The notes: a model not told the origin generated them from the letters alone. DNA of 64,000 bases from an uncultured Lachnospiraceae bacterium (GCA_937891165.1 CALAEX010000100.1:1-64000), one strand, 5' to 3'; numbered from the stretch's first letter, positions 53,508 through 61,361 are shown. A program made the numbers and translations.

Positions 53508-53543
53508 GAGTAGTGATGTTAATTCATCACTACTCTCATTTTT
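53508..53543 (+). terminator. Rho-independent terminator
   Basis: GAGTAGTGATG pairs with CATCACTACTC, followed by ATTTTTTG. Confidence 0.85.
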
Positions 53544-53605
53544 TGTCGAGTTATATTTAAAAAAACAAGTTTTTAATACAATTTAATATGAATGAGGTAA
53601 TTATT

Positions 53606-55174
53606 ATGAATTATAATGATGACTATGTCTCTGAATCTGTTCGTGGTAAAATCGGACAAATTCTGAGAAAAAAAAATGATGAAAAACATATTAAATCTAA
53701 TTGGAAAAATAGTGGTATCAAACATGTTAAAATGGATGATATTGGTAATAAAAAATTTAATGAAATAGAAACTTCATATAAAGGAATGCGTGAAGCAACC
53801 TCTTATAATCAGTATAAAAAATATTTTAAAAAATTTGTAAGTATTATTGGAATTCCGGGAGAACAAACCGTAATCACAAAAGTGAATCTTTCATCCAAAA
53901 ATAATGTCAATAGTGTTGATGTATATTATGCAGTTTCTGAGAAGAAAGTTACTTTACCAAAAGGAGCCGTTCTCATTCATAAATCTCCATACGAGAATTT
54001 GCCACATATCAAACCATTCTTTAGGGGAAAAGAAACAAGAGGATACCTTTATTCTAACGAAAGAGTTTATTTTACTCTTAAGAAAGATATTATTAAAATT
54101 GCCACAGATAATAAAGCAAAAACTAAATTATATCCATATACACCAAATGAAACCATTACTACTGCTTGGATTGATCCATTGCTTCCAAGTTATTCATGGT
54201 CTTGTGTATACATCGATACCAGTTATCCTATCAAATGTCATAGAGCAGACAAAGATTCAGAAGATAAAGCTATAAAAGAATCTGTTGAATTTGAGGAGCT
54301 CATAATAAATGAACTAGTATTTGATACTTTAGAAGAATTTATGGAATACTATGGTATGGAATTTGCAGAAGATGATTCTATAGATGGCGAATTATTTGAA
54401 GAGGGTATCAAAGATAATTTAAAGAATTTATCTGGATCAATAAAAGAAAAAGTTGGGAAAGTAAGTAGAAAACTTAGTTCCGATAAAAACTTTAATAAAG
54501 TTTGGGATGATATGGCTACCTATATCAAACATAAACGAAAAGCTATTCAACATGATAACATGAAACCTGGGGAATTAGAAACTCTTAAGAAACATTACAA
54601 AACCATTTCAGAAACTAATATTTATCAAAGATATTTATTATCATTCAAATGGATTTGTAAATTCTTCGGTGTAGATAGTGGTGTTACTATAGATCATTTA
54701 TGGTTTAATGAAGATAAGGTTGTATTAGACTATAATGATTTTAAAGCAAAGAAAATCACTCTTCCGGCAGATGTTGGATTAATTCATACATCTCCAAAAA
54801 GTGATCTTCCAGAACTTGAACCAACCTTCAGGTCAAAAGCGAAAGGAAAATATTTATATCCAAGTAAGAGAGTATTTTTCTCTGTTGGTAAGAAATCGGT
54901 AAAACCAACTAAATGCGGATTGGAAGGTCAAAAGACTTTCAAATATAGACCAAAAGAAGATATCAAAGCTGTTTATATTGACCCTACTTATCCAGAATTT
55001 AAACTTGGATATTGTTATATCGACACATCTTTTCCGATTCCAGTAGAAAGACTTGATAAGGTAAAAGAAGTGAAAGAATCTGTGGATGAGACTATGCTAC
55101 TTCTTTATGAAAGTGAAATGAATGGCGAAATTTCAAAAGAAGAACTTGATTATTTATTAGATTTATTGACATAA
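53606..55174 (+). CDS. Tagged protein with tandemly duplicated domain
   Basis: 522 residues from the ATG at 53606 (GAGGT 8 bases upstream). Two homologous halves of about 220 residues: KKVTLPKGAVLIHKSP ... GYLYSNERVYFTL ... YIDTSYPI in the first, and KKITLPADVGLIHTSP ... KYLYPSKRVFFSV ... YIDTSFPI in the second. Each half is followed by an ESV... sequence; the full shared C-terminal module (ESVDETMLLLYESEMNG, EISKEELDYLL) closes the protein. The repeated L-I-H-x-S-P motif is of unknown fold. Function unknown. Confidence 0.65.
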   Translation: MNYNDDYVSESVRGKIGQILRKKNDEKHIKSNWKNSGIKHVKMDDIGNKKFNEIETSYKGMREATSYNQYKKYFKKFVSIIGIPGEQTVITKVNLSSKNNVNSVDVYYAVSEKKVTLPKGAVLIHKSPYENLPHIKPFFRGKETRGYLYSNERVYFTLKKDIIKIATDNKAKTKLYPYTPNETITTAWIDPLLPSYSWSCVYIDTSYPIKCHRADKDSEDKAIKESVEFEELIINELVFDTLEEFMEYYGMEFAEDDSIDGELFEEGIKDNLKNLSGSIKEKVGKVSRKLSSDKNFNKVWDDMATYIKHKRKAIQHDNMKPGELETLKKHYKTISETNIYQRYLLSFKWICKFFGVDSGVTIDHLWFNEDKVVLDYNDFKAKKITLPADVGLIHTSPKSDLPELEPTFRSKAKGKYLYPSKRVFFSVGKKSVKPTKCGLEGQKTFKYRPKEDIKAVYIDPTYPEFKLGYCYIDTSFPIPVERLDKVKEVKESVDETMLLLYESEMNGEISKEELDYLLDLLT

Positions 55175-55178
55175 AATA

Positions 55179-55210
55179 ATGACTAGTGACTAATATTAGT
55201 CACTAGTCAT
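55179..55210. terminator. Bidirectional palindromic terminator
   Basis: ATGACTAGTGACTA pairs with TAGTCACTAGTCAT between convergent tagged genes, followed by ATTTATTATT. Confidence 0.8.
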
Positions 55211-55215
55211 ATTTA

Positions 55216-55848
55216 TTATTCTAAGTTTGATAATAGAAAATCTTTTTCTTCCTCCGTAATCACACCTTCATTAAATGAAGTTAAAACTTCAATCACTTCA
55301 TCGGATGTAGATTCTGTTACTTTAATAGGACCATTTGTAAACTCTGTCTGCATGTCATCAATATCATTGATAAGTTTAGCAATTTTCTTTTTGTAAGATT
55401 CTGGAATCTTTTTATCTTTGATTTTCTTAAGAGATTCGCGAATTTTACAAAGCTCTTTATAAGCTTTTAAATCTTTATTTGCTCTTACGGACTGAATGCA
55501 TGTAGCAATCAGATAAACGACCATATTTACTAAAATACCTGCTGATCCAATTGGGTGTACAAACATTAATCCCATAAAAGCAATATGAGTTAAAATGAAA
55601 CCAATAGCCCAGATAATTGATTCTTTTTTAAGTTTTTCTGGTTCCTCTTCCAAAAGTTTTGCAATCTTCGAGATATCTGAATAATTGTCATCCACGAAAT
55701 CTTTAATTTCTTTATCATCAGAATATTCATCTGGTTTACTATCTTTAATGTCTTTAATAGTACTCATCCATTTGTCAATAGGTGCTTCTGTGACAACGTC
55801 TCCATCCACACCATTGATTTTATTTAATAATTCTTCATAACTTGCCAT
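55216..55848 (-). CDS. Tagged membrane protein
   Basis: 210 residues behind CGAAAGGAAATAAATATT. N-terminal tag MASYEELLNKINGVDGDVVTEA; two hydrophobic helices at about 74-92 and 96-113 (IWAIGFILTHIAFMGLM, GSAGILVNMVVYLIATC); C-terminal module ESTSDEVIEVLTSFNEGVIT then EEEKDFLL. A VVTE site directly follows the tag. Promoter region shared with 51278. Probable internal virion membrane protein by inference. Confidence 0.65.
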   Translation of the reverse strand: MASYEELLNKINGVDGDVVTEAPIDKWMSTIKDIKDSKPDEYSDDKEIKDFVDDNYSDISKIAKLLEEEPEKLKKESIIWAIGFILTHIAFMGLMFVHPIGSAGILVNMVVYLIATCIQSVRANKDLKAYKELCKIRESLKKIKDKKIPESYKKKIAKLINDIDDMQTEFTNGPIKVTESTSDEVIEVLTSFNEGVITEEEKDFLLSNLE

Positions 55849-55882
55849 AATATTTATTTCCTTTCGTTAATAGGTTAAATAC

Positions 55883-55894
55883 TTATAAATTTGT
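55883..55894 (-). promoter_or_regulatory. Class II promoter-like element
   Basis: ACAAATTTATAA on the minus strand, upstream of the gene starting at 55848; matches the plus-strand element at 51233. Confidence 0.55.
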
Positions 55895-55996
55895 TGAAAT
55901 AATAGAAATTGTGAACCTATTGGTAGGTTTAATCCTAAAATAATAACAATAAAATACTTATTAAAGAAGATAGAGAAAATCTCTATCTTCTTTAAC

Positions 55997-56188
55997 CTAC
56001 TCAATAACAGGGTTGCCCAATGAACATGAACCCATTGAACTCTTAAAATTTAGTACTGTATCTGCACCTGTGCTATCTGTAAAGTGTATTAAACCATCTT
56101 CTCCTACATATGTTTTTACCTGTGTCGCCTTTTTGTAAATTTGTACTTGACATTTGTAAATGTCATATAATTCTCCTTGGGTTGTAAT
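55997..56188 (-). pseudogene. Fibre-like cassette fragment without start codon
   Basis: An open frame reads ...KKATQVKTYVGEDGLIHF then TDSTGADTVLNF, homologous to the first 25 residues of the cassettes at 56241 and 56607. There is no ATG, GTG or ribosome-binding site in this frame; an ATG with AAGGAG nearby opens a different 16-codon frame. It ends GNPVIE. Probably a silent or decayed module. Confidence 0.45.
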
Positions 56189-56240
56189 TTATGTAGAGAG
56201 TGATAGAAATATCACTCTCTACATTTTTATTGTATATAAA

Positions 56241-56486
56241 TCATAATGTTATTGATCCTGATAAACTATGTCCTGAATAATATCCAGGTTCAGAACTTCC
56301 TACGGATGAACTTCCTGCGGTCTTACCACCTATTGTCAAAGTATATTTTATAACACCATTACTTTCGAGATATAAAGACCATGCGTATGTACCACCTTTA
56401 CTAAAATTTAGCGCTGTATCAGCACCTGCACTATTCACAAAATGTAATTTTCCATCAGTTCCCACATAAGTTTTCACTTTAGTCAC
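56241..56486 (-). CDS. Tail-fibre-like C-terminal cassette 3
   Basis: 81 residues if started at GTG, but that start lies inside the repeat-derived L-N-S-N-V frame and has no ribosome-binding site. Starts KVKTYVGTDGKLHFVNSAGA, shared with cassette 4, then diverges into a Gly/Ser-rich beta tail ending GHSLSGSITL. Likely a silent fibre-tip module. Confidence 0.45.
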   Translation of the reverse strand: MTKVKTYVGTDGKLHFVNSAGADTALNFSKGGTYAWSLYLESNGVIKYTLTIGGKTAGSSSVGSSEPGYYSGHSLSGSITL

Positions 56487-56572
56487 GTTACTATTTAGTT
56501 AAATAAGATTTCTCTATCTCCCGTGTTTTACCGAGAGATAGAGAAAATTAATTGTGCTAAATTCAATCCCCC
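56487..56572. repeat. Fibre-cassette repeat element, copy 3
   Basis: Same element as 57025-57108 with a one-base change in the outer arm (TAGTTAAATAAG instead of TAGCTTAATAAG). Confidence 0.85.
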
Positions 56573-56606
56573 AAAATTACCCCAAATAATAAATTTAAAT
56601 ATGATT

Positions 56607-57023
56607 TTAATAAATTACAAGAACTTTACAATACATTGTATATGTCCTAGAACTAGTCCAATAATTATTATCCCATGCTGTAAGACTTATAATTCCAGTA
56701 GATGGATTGTATGAATATTCACTTATATACATATTCGATAGTGCCGGTCCAGTAAAAATAACTTGACCTTCATATATTATAAAAAATATATTATCCTTAC
56801 TCAATCTACCATATTCTGGACAAATATCTGTTATAGATACATTAAATACTTGAGAAAAATATGTATTTGTATTATCGGAAGTTCTAGTTATTCCAAAAGA
56901 AACTGCTCTAGAAACTATATTATTATATTTCCCACTACTAAAATTTAGTACTGAATCAGCACCTGCACTATTCACAAAATGTAATTTTCCATCAGTTCCT
57001 ACATAGGTTTTGACCTTAGTCAC
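56607..57023 (-). CDS. Tail-fibre-like C-terminal cassette 4
   Basis: 138 residues from a GTG lacking a ribosome-binding site, continuous with the repeat (L-N-S-K-V-T-K). The first 28 residues equal those of cassette 3 apart from two positions. The rest is a different beta-rich domain (YNPSTGIISLTAWDNNYW). Shared head plus variable tail is the pattern expected of interchangeable fibre tips. Confidence 0.5.
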   Translation of the reverse strand: MTKVKTYVGTDGKLHFVNSAGADSVLNFSSGKYNNIVSRAVSFGITRTSDNTNTYFSQVFNVSITDICPEYGRLSKDNIFFIIYEGQVIFTGPALSNMYISEYSYNPSTGIISLTAWDNNYWTSSRTYTMYCKVLVIY

Positions 57024-57024
57024 C

Positions 57025-57108
57025 TTACTATTTAGCTTAATAAGATTTCTCTATCTCCCGTGTTTTACCGAGAGATAGAGAAAATTAATTGTGCTAAATT
57101 CAATCCCC
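57025..57108. repeat. Fibre-cassette repeat element, copy 4
   Basis: TTACTATTTAGCTTAATA, hairpin TCTCTATCTC/GAGATAGAGA with CCGTGTTTTACCGA between, then GTGCTAAATTCAATCCCC. Located between the terminase stop and cassette 4. Confidence 0.85.
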
Positions 57109-57122
57109 AAAAATATAATATT

Positions 57123-57544
57123 TTACCATAATGAACTATCATCATCGTCATGTCCAAGACCATTCATACTATCAAAGAATCCCATATCATAATCAGAATA
57201 TTCGTCTTCATAAGTTGTATAGTTTGGATTTTCATCTGGATATCTCATACCAAGATTTTTAGAGTTCATTAATTTAGCAGTCTCATTTTGAGATTCGGTA
57301 ATTGCTTTACGAAGGATAGATTCATAATCTAATAACTTAGTTATTTTTCTATCTTCTACAATAGATTCCGCCACATCTTCTGGTAATACTTTACTTAATT
57401 CTTCTAAGGGCATTCTTTCCATACCCTGATTTAAAGGTTTTTCATCTTTTTGAGAACCTGGGATAAATCCAAAGATTGGTAAGTTATTACCATGATAGAA
57501 TACATACATCGCGATAAGATATGACATAATAGAGTCATCATGGA
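57123..57544 (-). CDS. Terminase large subunit, exon 5
   Basis: Final exon, 140 codons plus two bases. It starts within F-H-D-D-S-I-M-S-Y-L-I-A, the conserved H/G-D-D/H-x-x-M-A helix of the terminase RNase H-like nuclease, and ends in an acidic tail (GHDDDDSSLW). The in-frame ATG at 57527 is internal. The upstream frame is intron. Confidence 0.8.
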
Positions 57545-57765
57545 CATTTTTTTGTTAATCTACATATTTCTATATAGTTCAGACTATATCTTCAGTATAA
57601 TAACTGCCTCCCGTTTCGGATTTCTCCTACTCTACTTGGTTCCTAATTAAAGTCCTTTCGATAGTCGTTGAACGTTACTCTTTATAAAGAGTCTTCGCTG
57701 CTGATTGTCTACTTAAAGAGTTCCCAGCAATTAAAGAGGTTTAACCAGAGCTCCAATTTTTATAA
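57545..57765 (-). ncRNA. Group I intron 4 of terminase gene
   Basis: Minus strand: AATTGCTGGGAACTC, CAATCAGCAGCGAAG, short hairpin, GTTCAACGACTATCG, AGTAGAGTAGG, GATATAGTCTGAAC, hairpin CTATATAGAAATATGTAG. Joined exons restore FDFHDDSIM. About 220 bases, no ORF. Confidence 0.85.
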
Positions 57766-58707
57766 AGTCGAATATAATATAACTGACTCTTAATTGTATT
57801 TCAAACCCTGGGGCAGCTGCCACTTTACCTGATGATAAACGTATTAATCTTGAAATATCAGTTATTACATTTTCAGCAATAAAATCATCTTTATTTTCAG
57901 CGATACGTCTAGCAAGGATAGCAAACATCGCCTCTCTGGAATGACCTTCAGTATATACACCATAATAGGATTTCATTCCAGCCTGTCGTTTAAGCATAGA
58001 CTCTATAGTCTCATTTGCTTTCATATTTTCTTCTGTCAAATCTTTTGCTTTGTCATAATATAATCTAGAAGCTATTCTGCTTTCTAACAAGTGGTCAATG
58101 ATACCATCACCAACACTATTTCGTTCGATAGCTACAATAGCTTTTGGAACATGATGAGTTACAAGTTCAATGATGATTCTTTCATATTCAGATTCACCAA
58201 CATAAGAACAAGCAAACTCGAATGCAGGTCTTACCGTATATGGATTAATAGCTGTAATAGCATTGTGGTCCTTATTCGTTCCAGTAGAACAGTCCACACC
58301 CAAGATATAAGGAATCGTTGGGTCAATTGGTTCATATACTTTGACCTGGTAATAATTTCTTACAAATAAAATATCGATTGGTTTATGCATTCTCTCGACG
58401 ATATATTCAATATCTTCTTGAGGGTATGGAGATAATGATGAACCATGTAATCTCTGTAATAAAATTTCTCGACGTACAGTAAGTGCATCACCAATTTTAT
58501 TACTGATATTATTTAACCAAACTTCATCTAAACCAATCTGATAGTATTGGAATTCAATATATACGATAGAATTACTTCCACCAGCCTGAGCAAATGCTTC
58601 CATTTCTTCCTGTCCCATATCGTAAATCCTTTCGGACCAACGAACGGTATTATCGAGAACTTGTTGAGCTGATTGTCCAGCTGGAGAGTCCAAATCTCCT
58701 GGTGTGC
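57766..58707 (-). CDS. Terminase large subunit, exon 4
   Basis: 313 codons plus flanking split bases. It opens with T-P-G-D-L-D-S-P-A-G, the C-terminal half of the T-T-T-P-x-G coupling motif, and contains the nuclease motifs YILGVDCSTGTNKDHNAI (first catalytic Asp) and IVAIERNSVGDGIIDHLL. The open frame to 57731 past the exon is intron. An internal TTG at 58693 is not a start. Confidence 0.85.
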
Positions 58708-59170
58708 CACAAAATAGACTATATCATCATCCTAATAATCTTTATAATTAATAGGATGCCTCCCGTTTCCACATTACATGTACTCTACTCAGTTCTTCTT
58801 ATATTCTTCATATAAGAATCTTTTCGATAGTCGTTGAACGTTCTTCTAGTAAAACCGTATTTATATAATTTATAATGATATAATATTATAGTGAATAAAT
58901 AAATTTATATAGTCACTAATGCATAACCATTATACTATATAACATTCATTACCGTGATGAATGCATAATAAATCTCTTTATTACGGGTAAAGAGGGGAAA
59001 TCGAAATAACGTGTGGATAAAAAGGAGTTATAGACACATACCTGGGATAACGGAATTACCAGGTTATCGATTTCTTTTTTCTAGAAGCTTCGCTGCTGAT
59101 TGTCTTAACAGAGTTCCCAGCAATTAAAGAGGTTCTAATTATAAATTACTTTATAATAGCGCGCAATTCC
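58708..59170 (-). ncRNA. Group I intron 3 of terminase gene, carrying an inserted RNA unit
   Basis: Core elements as in the other introns. The hairpin between CGAAG and AACGTTC is expanded: CTTCTAG (58843-58849) and CTAGAAG (59081-59087) enclose 231 bases with plus-strand promoter-like and terminator sequences. Splice points are chosen so that F-T-C-T-P-G results; they may shift by a codon. Confidence 0.75.
58862..59080 (+). ncRNA. RNA unit nested in terminase intron 3, opposite strand
   Basis: TATATAATTTAT at 58862 resembles the class III promoter. Downstream are ACCTGG/CCAGGT and CTCTTT/AAAGAG hairpins. A long terminator stem GAAATCGAAATAAC (58997-59010) pairs with GTTATCGATTTC (59063-59074), followed by six T. 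No ORF of note. Same arrangement as in RNA polymerase intron 2. Confidence 0.5.
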
Positions 59171-59285
59171 ACGTAAAAATTCTACCATATAATTTTCCAT
59201 TTTTCTTAGCTGCTCTCGCTGCAGTTTCAAAAGTTGATACAGAGTTTTCTATAATTTCTTTTATAAACTCAGTAAACTCTGGCTC
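59171..59285 (-). CDS. Terminase large subunit, exon 3
   Basis: 38 codons plus one base: EPEFTEFIKEIIENSVSTF and on to KLYGRIFT. With exon 2 it completes the Walker B motif ILHYDE, and with exon 4 the ...IFTCTPG coupling motif, compare IIITTTP in T4 gp17. No start codon of its own. Confidence 0.75.
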
Positions 59286-59505
59286 CATTATGTTTACATA
59301 GATTTCTCTATCACTTTCTCATATTACTATGAGTATCAGACTATATCTTCATAATTAAATGCTCCCCATTTCGAATACTAAAAGATTTTATAGTACCCTA
59401 CTCCATAAATGGATAGTCGTTGAACCTTACATAATGTCTTGGCTGCTGATTGTCTATTTAAAGAGTTTCCAGCAATTAAAGGAGTTTTATTACGACAAGC
59501 AATTT
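59286..59505 (-). ncRNA. Group I intron 2 of terminase gene
   Basis: The 5' splice site is fixed by a perfect P1: exon TACGAT pairs with intron GTCGTA, ending in a U-G wobble. It interrupts the Walker B motif between Asp and Glu. Core elements AATTGCTGG, CAATCAGCAGC, CGACTATC and GATATAGTCTGA are present, in a somewhat reduced form. No ORF. Confidence 0.8.
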
Positions 59506-59838
59506 ATCGTAGTGTAAGATAGCTGCAGTAAGACCTCGAGCAAGTGAGATAGCTTTGATTCTGGAACTTGCTCCAGCTTTAACAGTGATTTTATTTTTTG
59601 TTACAGGATGCTTCATTTCAGTGGCATTATTAACAGCTTTTGTCGTTTTACCACTTTCCTCATCAATGAAACACTCAAAACGTAAATATTCTGGTAATAG
59701 ATCGATTTGGTCTTTGATACGTTTGAGGTTTTCTTTTGCGTCAGGTTGCTGTTTATTAACAAAAATAATACCTGTATCTGTAGTACCAAAAGAATAACCC
59801 CATCCAATAGCAGCAAGTGCTGATTGGGTCTTCCCTTG
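59506..59838 (-). CDS. Terminase large subunit, exon 2
   Basis: 111 codons in phase 0. It begins QGKTQSALAAIGWGYSFG, completing the Walker A motif started in exon 1, and ends ARGLTAAILHYD, the Walker B strand. VNKQQPDAKENLKRIKDQI matches the region after Walker A in T4-type terminases. No ORF in this frame has its own start, so it is only expressed after splicing. Confidence 0.85.
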
Positions 59839-60320
59839 CTCAATTTTGTTAATCTATATATTCCTATATAGTTCAGACTATATCATCATCTCTTATAAAA
59901 GAGAGCCTCCCGTTTCGGATTTCTCCTACTCTACTCGGTTACTAAATTAAAGCCCTTTCGATAGTCGTTGAACGTTTTATAAATACAACTTTTAAATTAT
60001 AGTGATATATTATTTATATGAATAGAGATAATTAAAATAAGTGTAAATGATAAAAAAGCACACTACAATATTTATTTTAGTTCTCTATATGAATATCCCA
60101 AAGGGTAATTAAATAATTACCCTTCTTCTGAATAATAGATTTGATTTGTCGATCAATTCTATTATTGGTCTATTTTCATCAATACGAGTTGTCTATGTGT
60201 GGTGTACCTTAGGCAACTTGTATTTTTTGTATTTATAACTTCGCTGCTGATTGTTTAATGAAAAATGTCCCAGCAATTAAAGAGGTTTGTCCAATATCTC
60301 ACGATATTTTGCGACAAGTA
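59839..60320 (-). ncRNA. Group I intron 1 of terminase gene, carrying an inserted RNA unit
   Basis: Core elements AATTGCTGGG, CAATCAGCAGCGAAG, GTTCAACGACTATCG, GATATAGTCTGAAC present. It interrupts the Walker A motif (LPRRN / QGKT). The peripheral hairpin is expanded: TTATAAATACAA (59977-59988) and TTGTATTTATAA (60227-60238) enclose 238 bases. The 5' splice site is from frame only, with no good P1 found. Confidence 0.75.
60006..60228 (+). ncRNA. RNA unit nested in terminase intron 1, opposite strand
   Basis: Class I-type TATATTATTT at 60006-60015, hairpin AGGGTAATTAAATAATTACCCT near 60098-60120, and a terminator ACGAGTTG (60184-60191)/CAACTTGT (60214-60221) followed by ATTTTTT. No credible ORF. 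The third intron with this arrangement. Confidence 0.5.
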
Positions 60321-60701
60321 ATTTCGTCGAGGAAGACATAACCAAGAATCTATACCATGAAAGAAAAGAAAAGCTTGAGCGATATTTCCACGATTTGCTT
60401 TATATGGAATACCTTTTGGATTACCAGGGTCTGGAATACGAGACACTTCTCGTAAATAATACCAAGGGTTTCTACTACATTCTGTAACAACTCTAGCAAT
60501 TTGATCATTTGTCAAAGTACAATGACCATCGTCGTCACAAGCATGAGGGTCAATGGTAACTACATTAGGATCTTTTACTTCCAACATAAAATACCAATTT
60601 TTAACACCTAATTCTCGCAAGTCTTTTGCTAATTGAAGCCAGGATGTATTCGACGTACCAATATCGTAGAATTTATCGCCGATACGTTTAATTCGTCCCA
60701 T
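60321..60701 (-). CDS. Terminase large subunit, exon 1
   Basis: 127 codons behind AAAGGATAACATG. NPWYYLREVSRIPDPGNP and RGNIAQAFLFFHGIDSWLCLPRRN is the N-terminal ATPase region of T4-type terminases ('P-W-Y-Y-x-R-E-V', adenine-binding, then Walker A). The open frame to 60255 is intron. The five exons add up to 2,193 bases, about 730 residues, a normal size for this DNA-packaging motor, which combines an ATPase and a headful nuclease. Confidence 0.85.
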
Positions 60702-60768
60702 TTCATGTTATCCTTTCTTATATTTTAAGATACCGTTACTTAATTGGAAAAGTAAGAAAAGATAAGAA

Positions 60769-60778
60769 TATATTATTT
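60769..60778 (+). promoter_or_regulatory. Class I promoter-like element TATATTATTT
   Basis: 57 bases before the ATG at 60836, divergent from the terminase gene. Confidence 0.55.
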
Positions 60779-60835
60779 ACGTGAAAATTAAATAGGGTGT
60801 TTAAGTGAATATTGACAAAGGAGGTGTAGGGGAAT

Positions 60836-61195
60836 ATGAAAGAAATGACAATACCTACAGAAGAAGAAAGACGAAGTAAAAAATATCAACGACGATTAGC
60901 GTTTGCAGAAATGCTAATTAAAGTTGGTGAAAAGATTAAACTAAATACAGTTAAAGCTCAAGAAATAGTGGAGAGAGATTCTATGGTCCCACTTAGTTAT
61001 AGAACTGAGCAATTATTGAATAATGAAGAAGATTATGATAGATTAAATAGACCTATTGTAATTGATTATAGAGAAGATGAATTTAGCGGTCATTCATCAT
61101 CCGACATTTTAGCTATTGAATTAGAATTTGACCGTTTATTAAAACAAGCTTTTATCGACATAGCAAATAAAGCGGAAGAAAAAAGCGAAAAGTAA
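60836..61195 (+). CDS. Hypothetical protein
   Basis: 119 residues behind AAGGAGGTGTAGGGG. Highly charged helix with SKKYQRRLAFAEMLIKVG at the N-terminus and an acidic C-terminal half. No motif recognised. Starts a rightward block divergent from the terminase. Confidence 0.65.
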   Translation: MKEMTIPTEEERRSKKYQRRLAFAEMLIKVGEKIKLNTVKAQEIVERDSMVPLSYRTEQLLNNEEDYDRLNRPIVIDYREDEFSGHSSSDILAIELEFDRLLKQAFIDIANKAEEKSEK

Positions 61196-61207
61196 TATAT
61201 TTTAATA

Positions 61208-61222
61208 GTATATAATTTTCGT
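61208..61222 (+). promoter_or_regulatory. Class III promoter-like element TATATAATTTTCGTG
   Basis: Identical to the element at 7014, followed by TAAATAAGTAAATAAAT and the leader hairpin. Confidence 0.65.
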
Positions 61223-61254
61223 GTAAATAAGTAAATAAATTAAAATTTAATAGT

Positions 61255-61278
61255 GCTCCGTAAATATAAATAATCGGA
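61255..61278 (+). promoter_or_regulatory. Leader hairpin, covarying family
   Basis: CTCCG (61255-61259) pairs with CGGAG (61274-61278). The second leader element GGGTGGAGATGG...CATCAAGAGCCC (61324-61350) abuts GGAGGT, as at 33331. Confidence 0.6.
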
Positions 61279-61361
61279 GGCGGAAGAGTATCACTTCTAA
61301 ATGATACAAATAACTATATTTATGGGTGGAGATGGAAACATCAAGAGCCCGGAGGTAATTT

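Noticed and set aside
33101..57108. CRISPR array
   Set aside because: The four repeats are about 85 bases and thousands of bases apart except for one pair; there are no regular spacers.
59613..59843. Minus-strand ORF of 76 residues
   Set aside because: It is in a different frame from terminase exon 2 over the same bases; the exon frame gives QGKT and the Walker B strand, so this ORF is a shadow.
60287..60487. Plus-strand ORF over terminase exon 1
   Set aside because: Antisense to a well-supported exon, without a ribosome-binding site.
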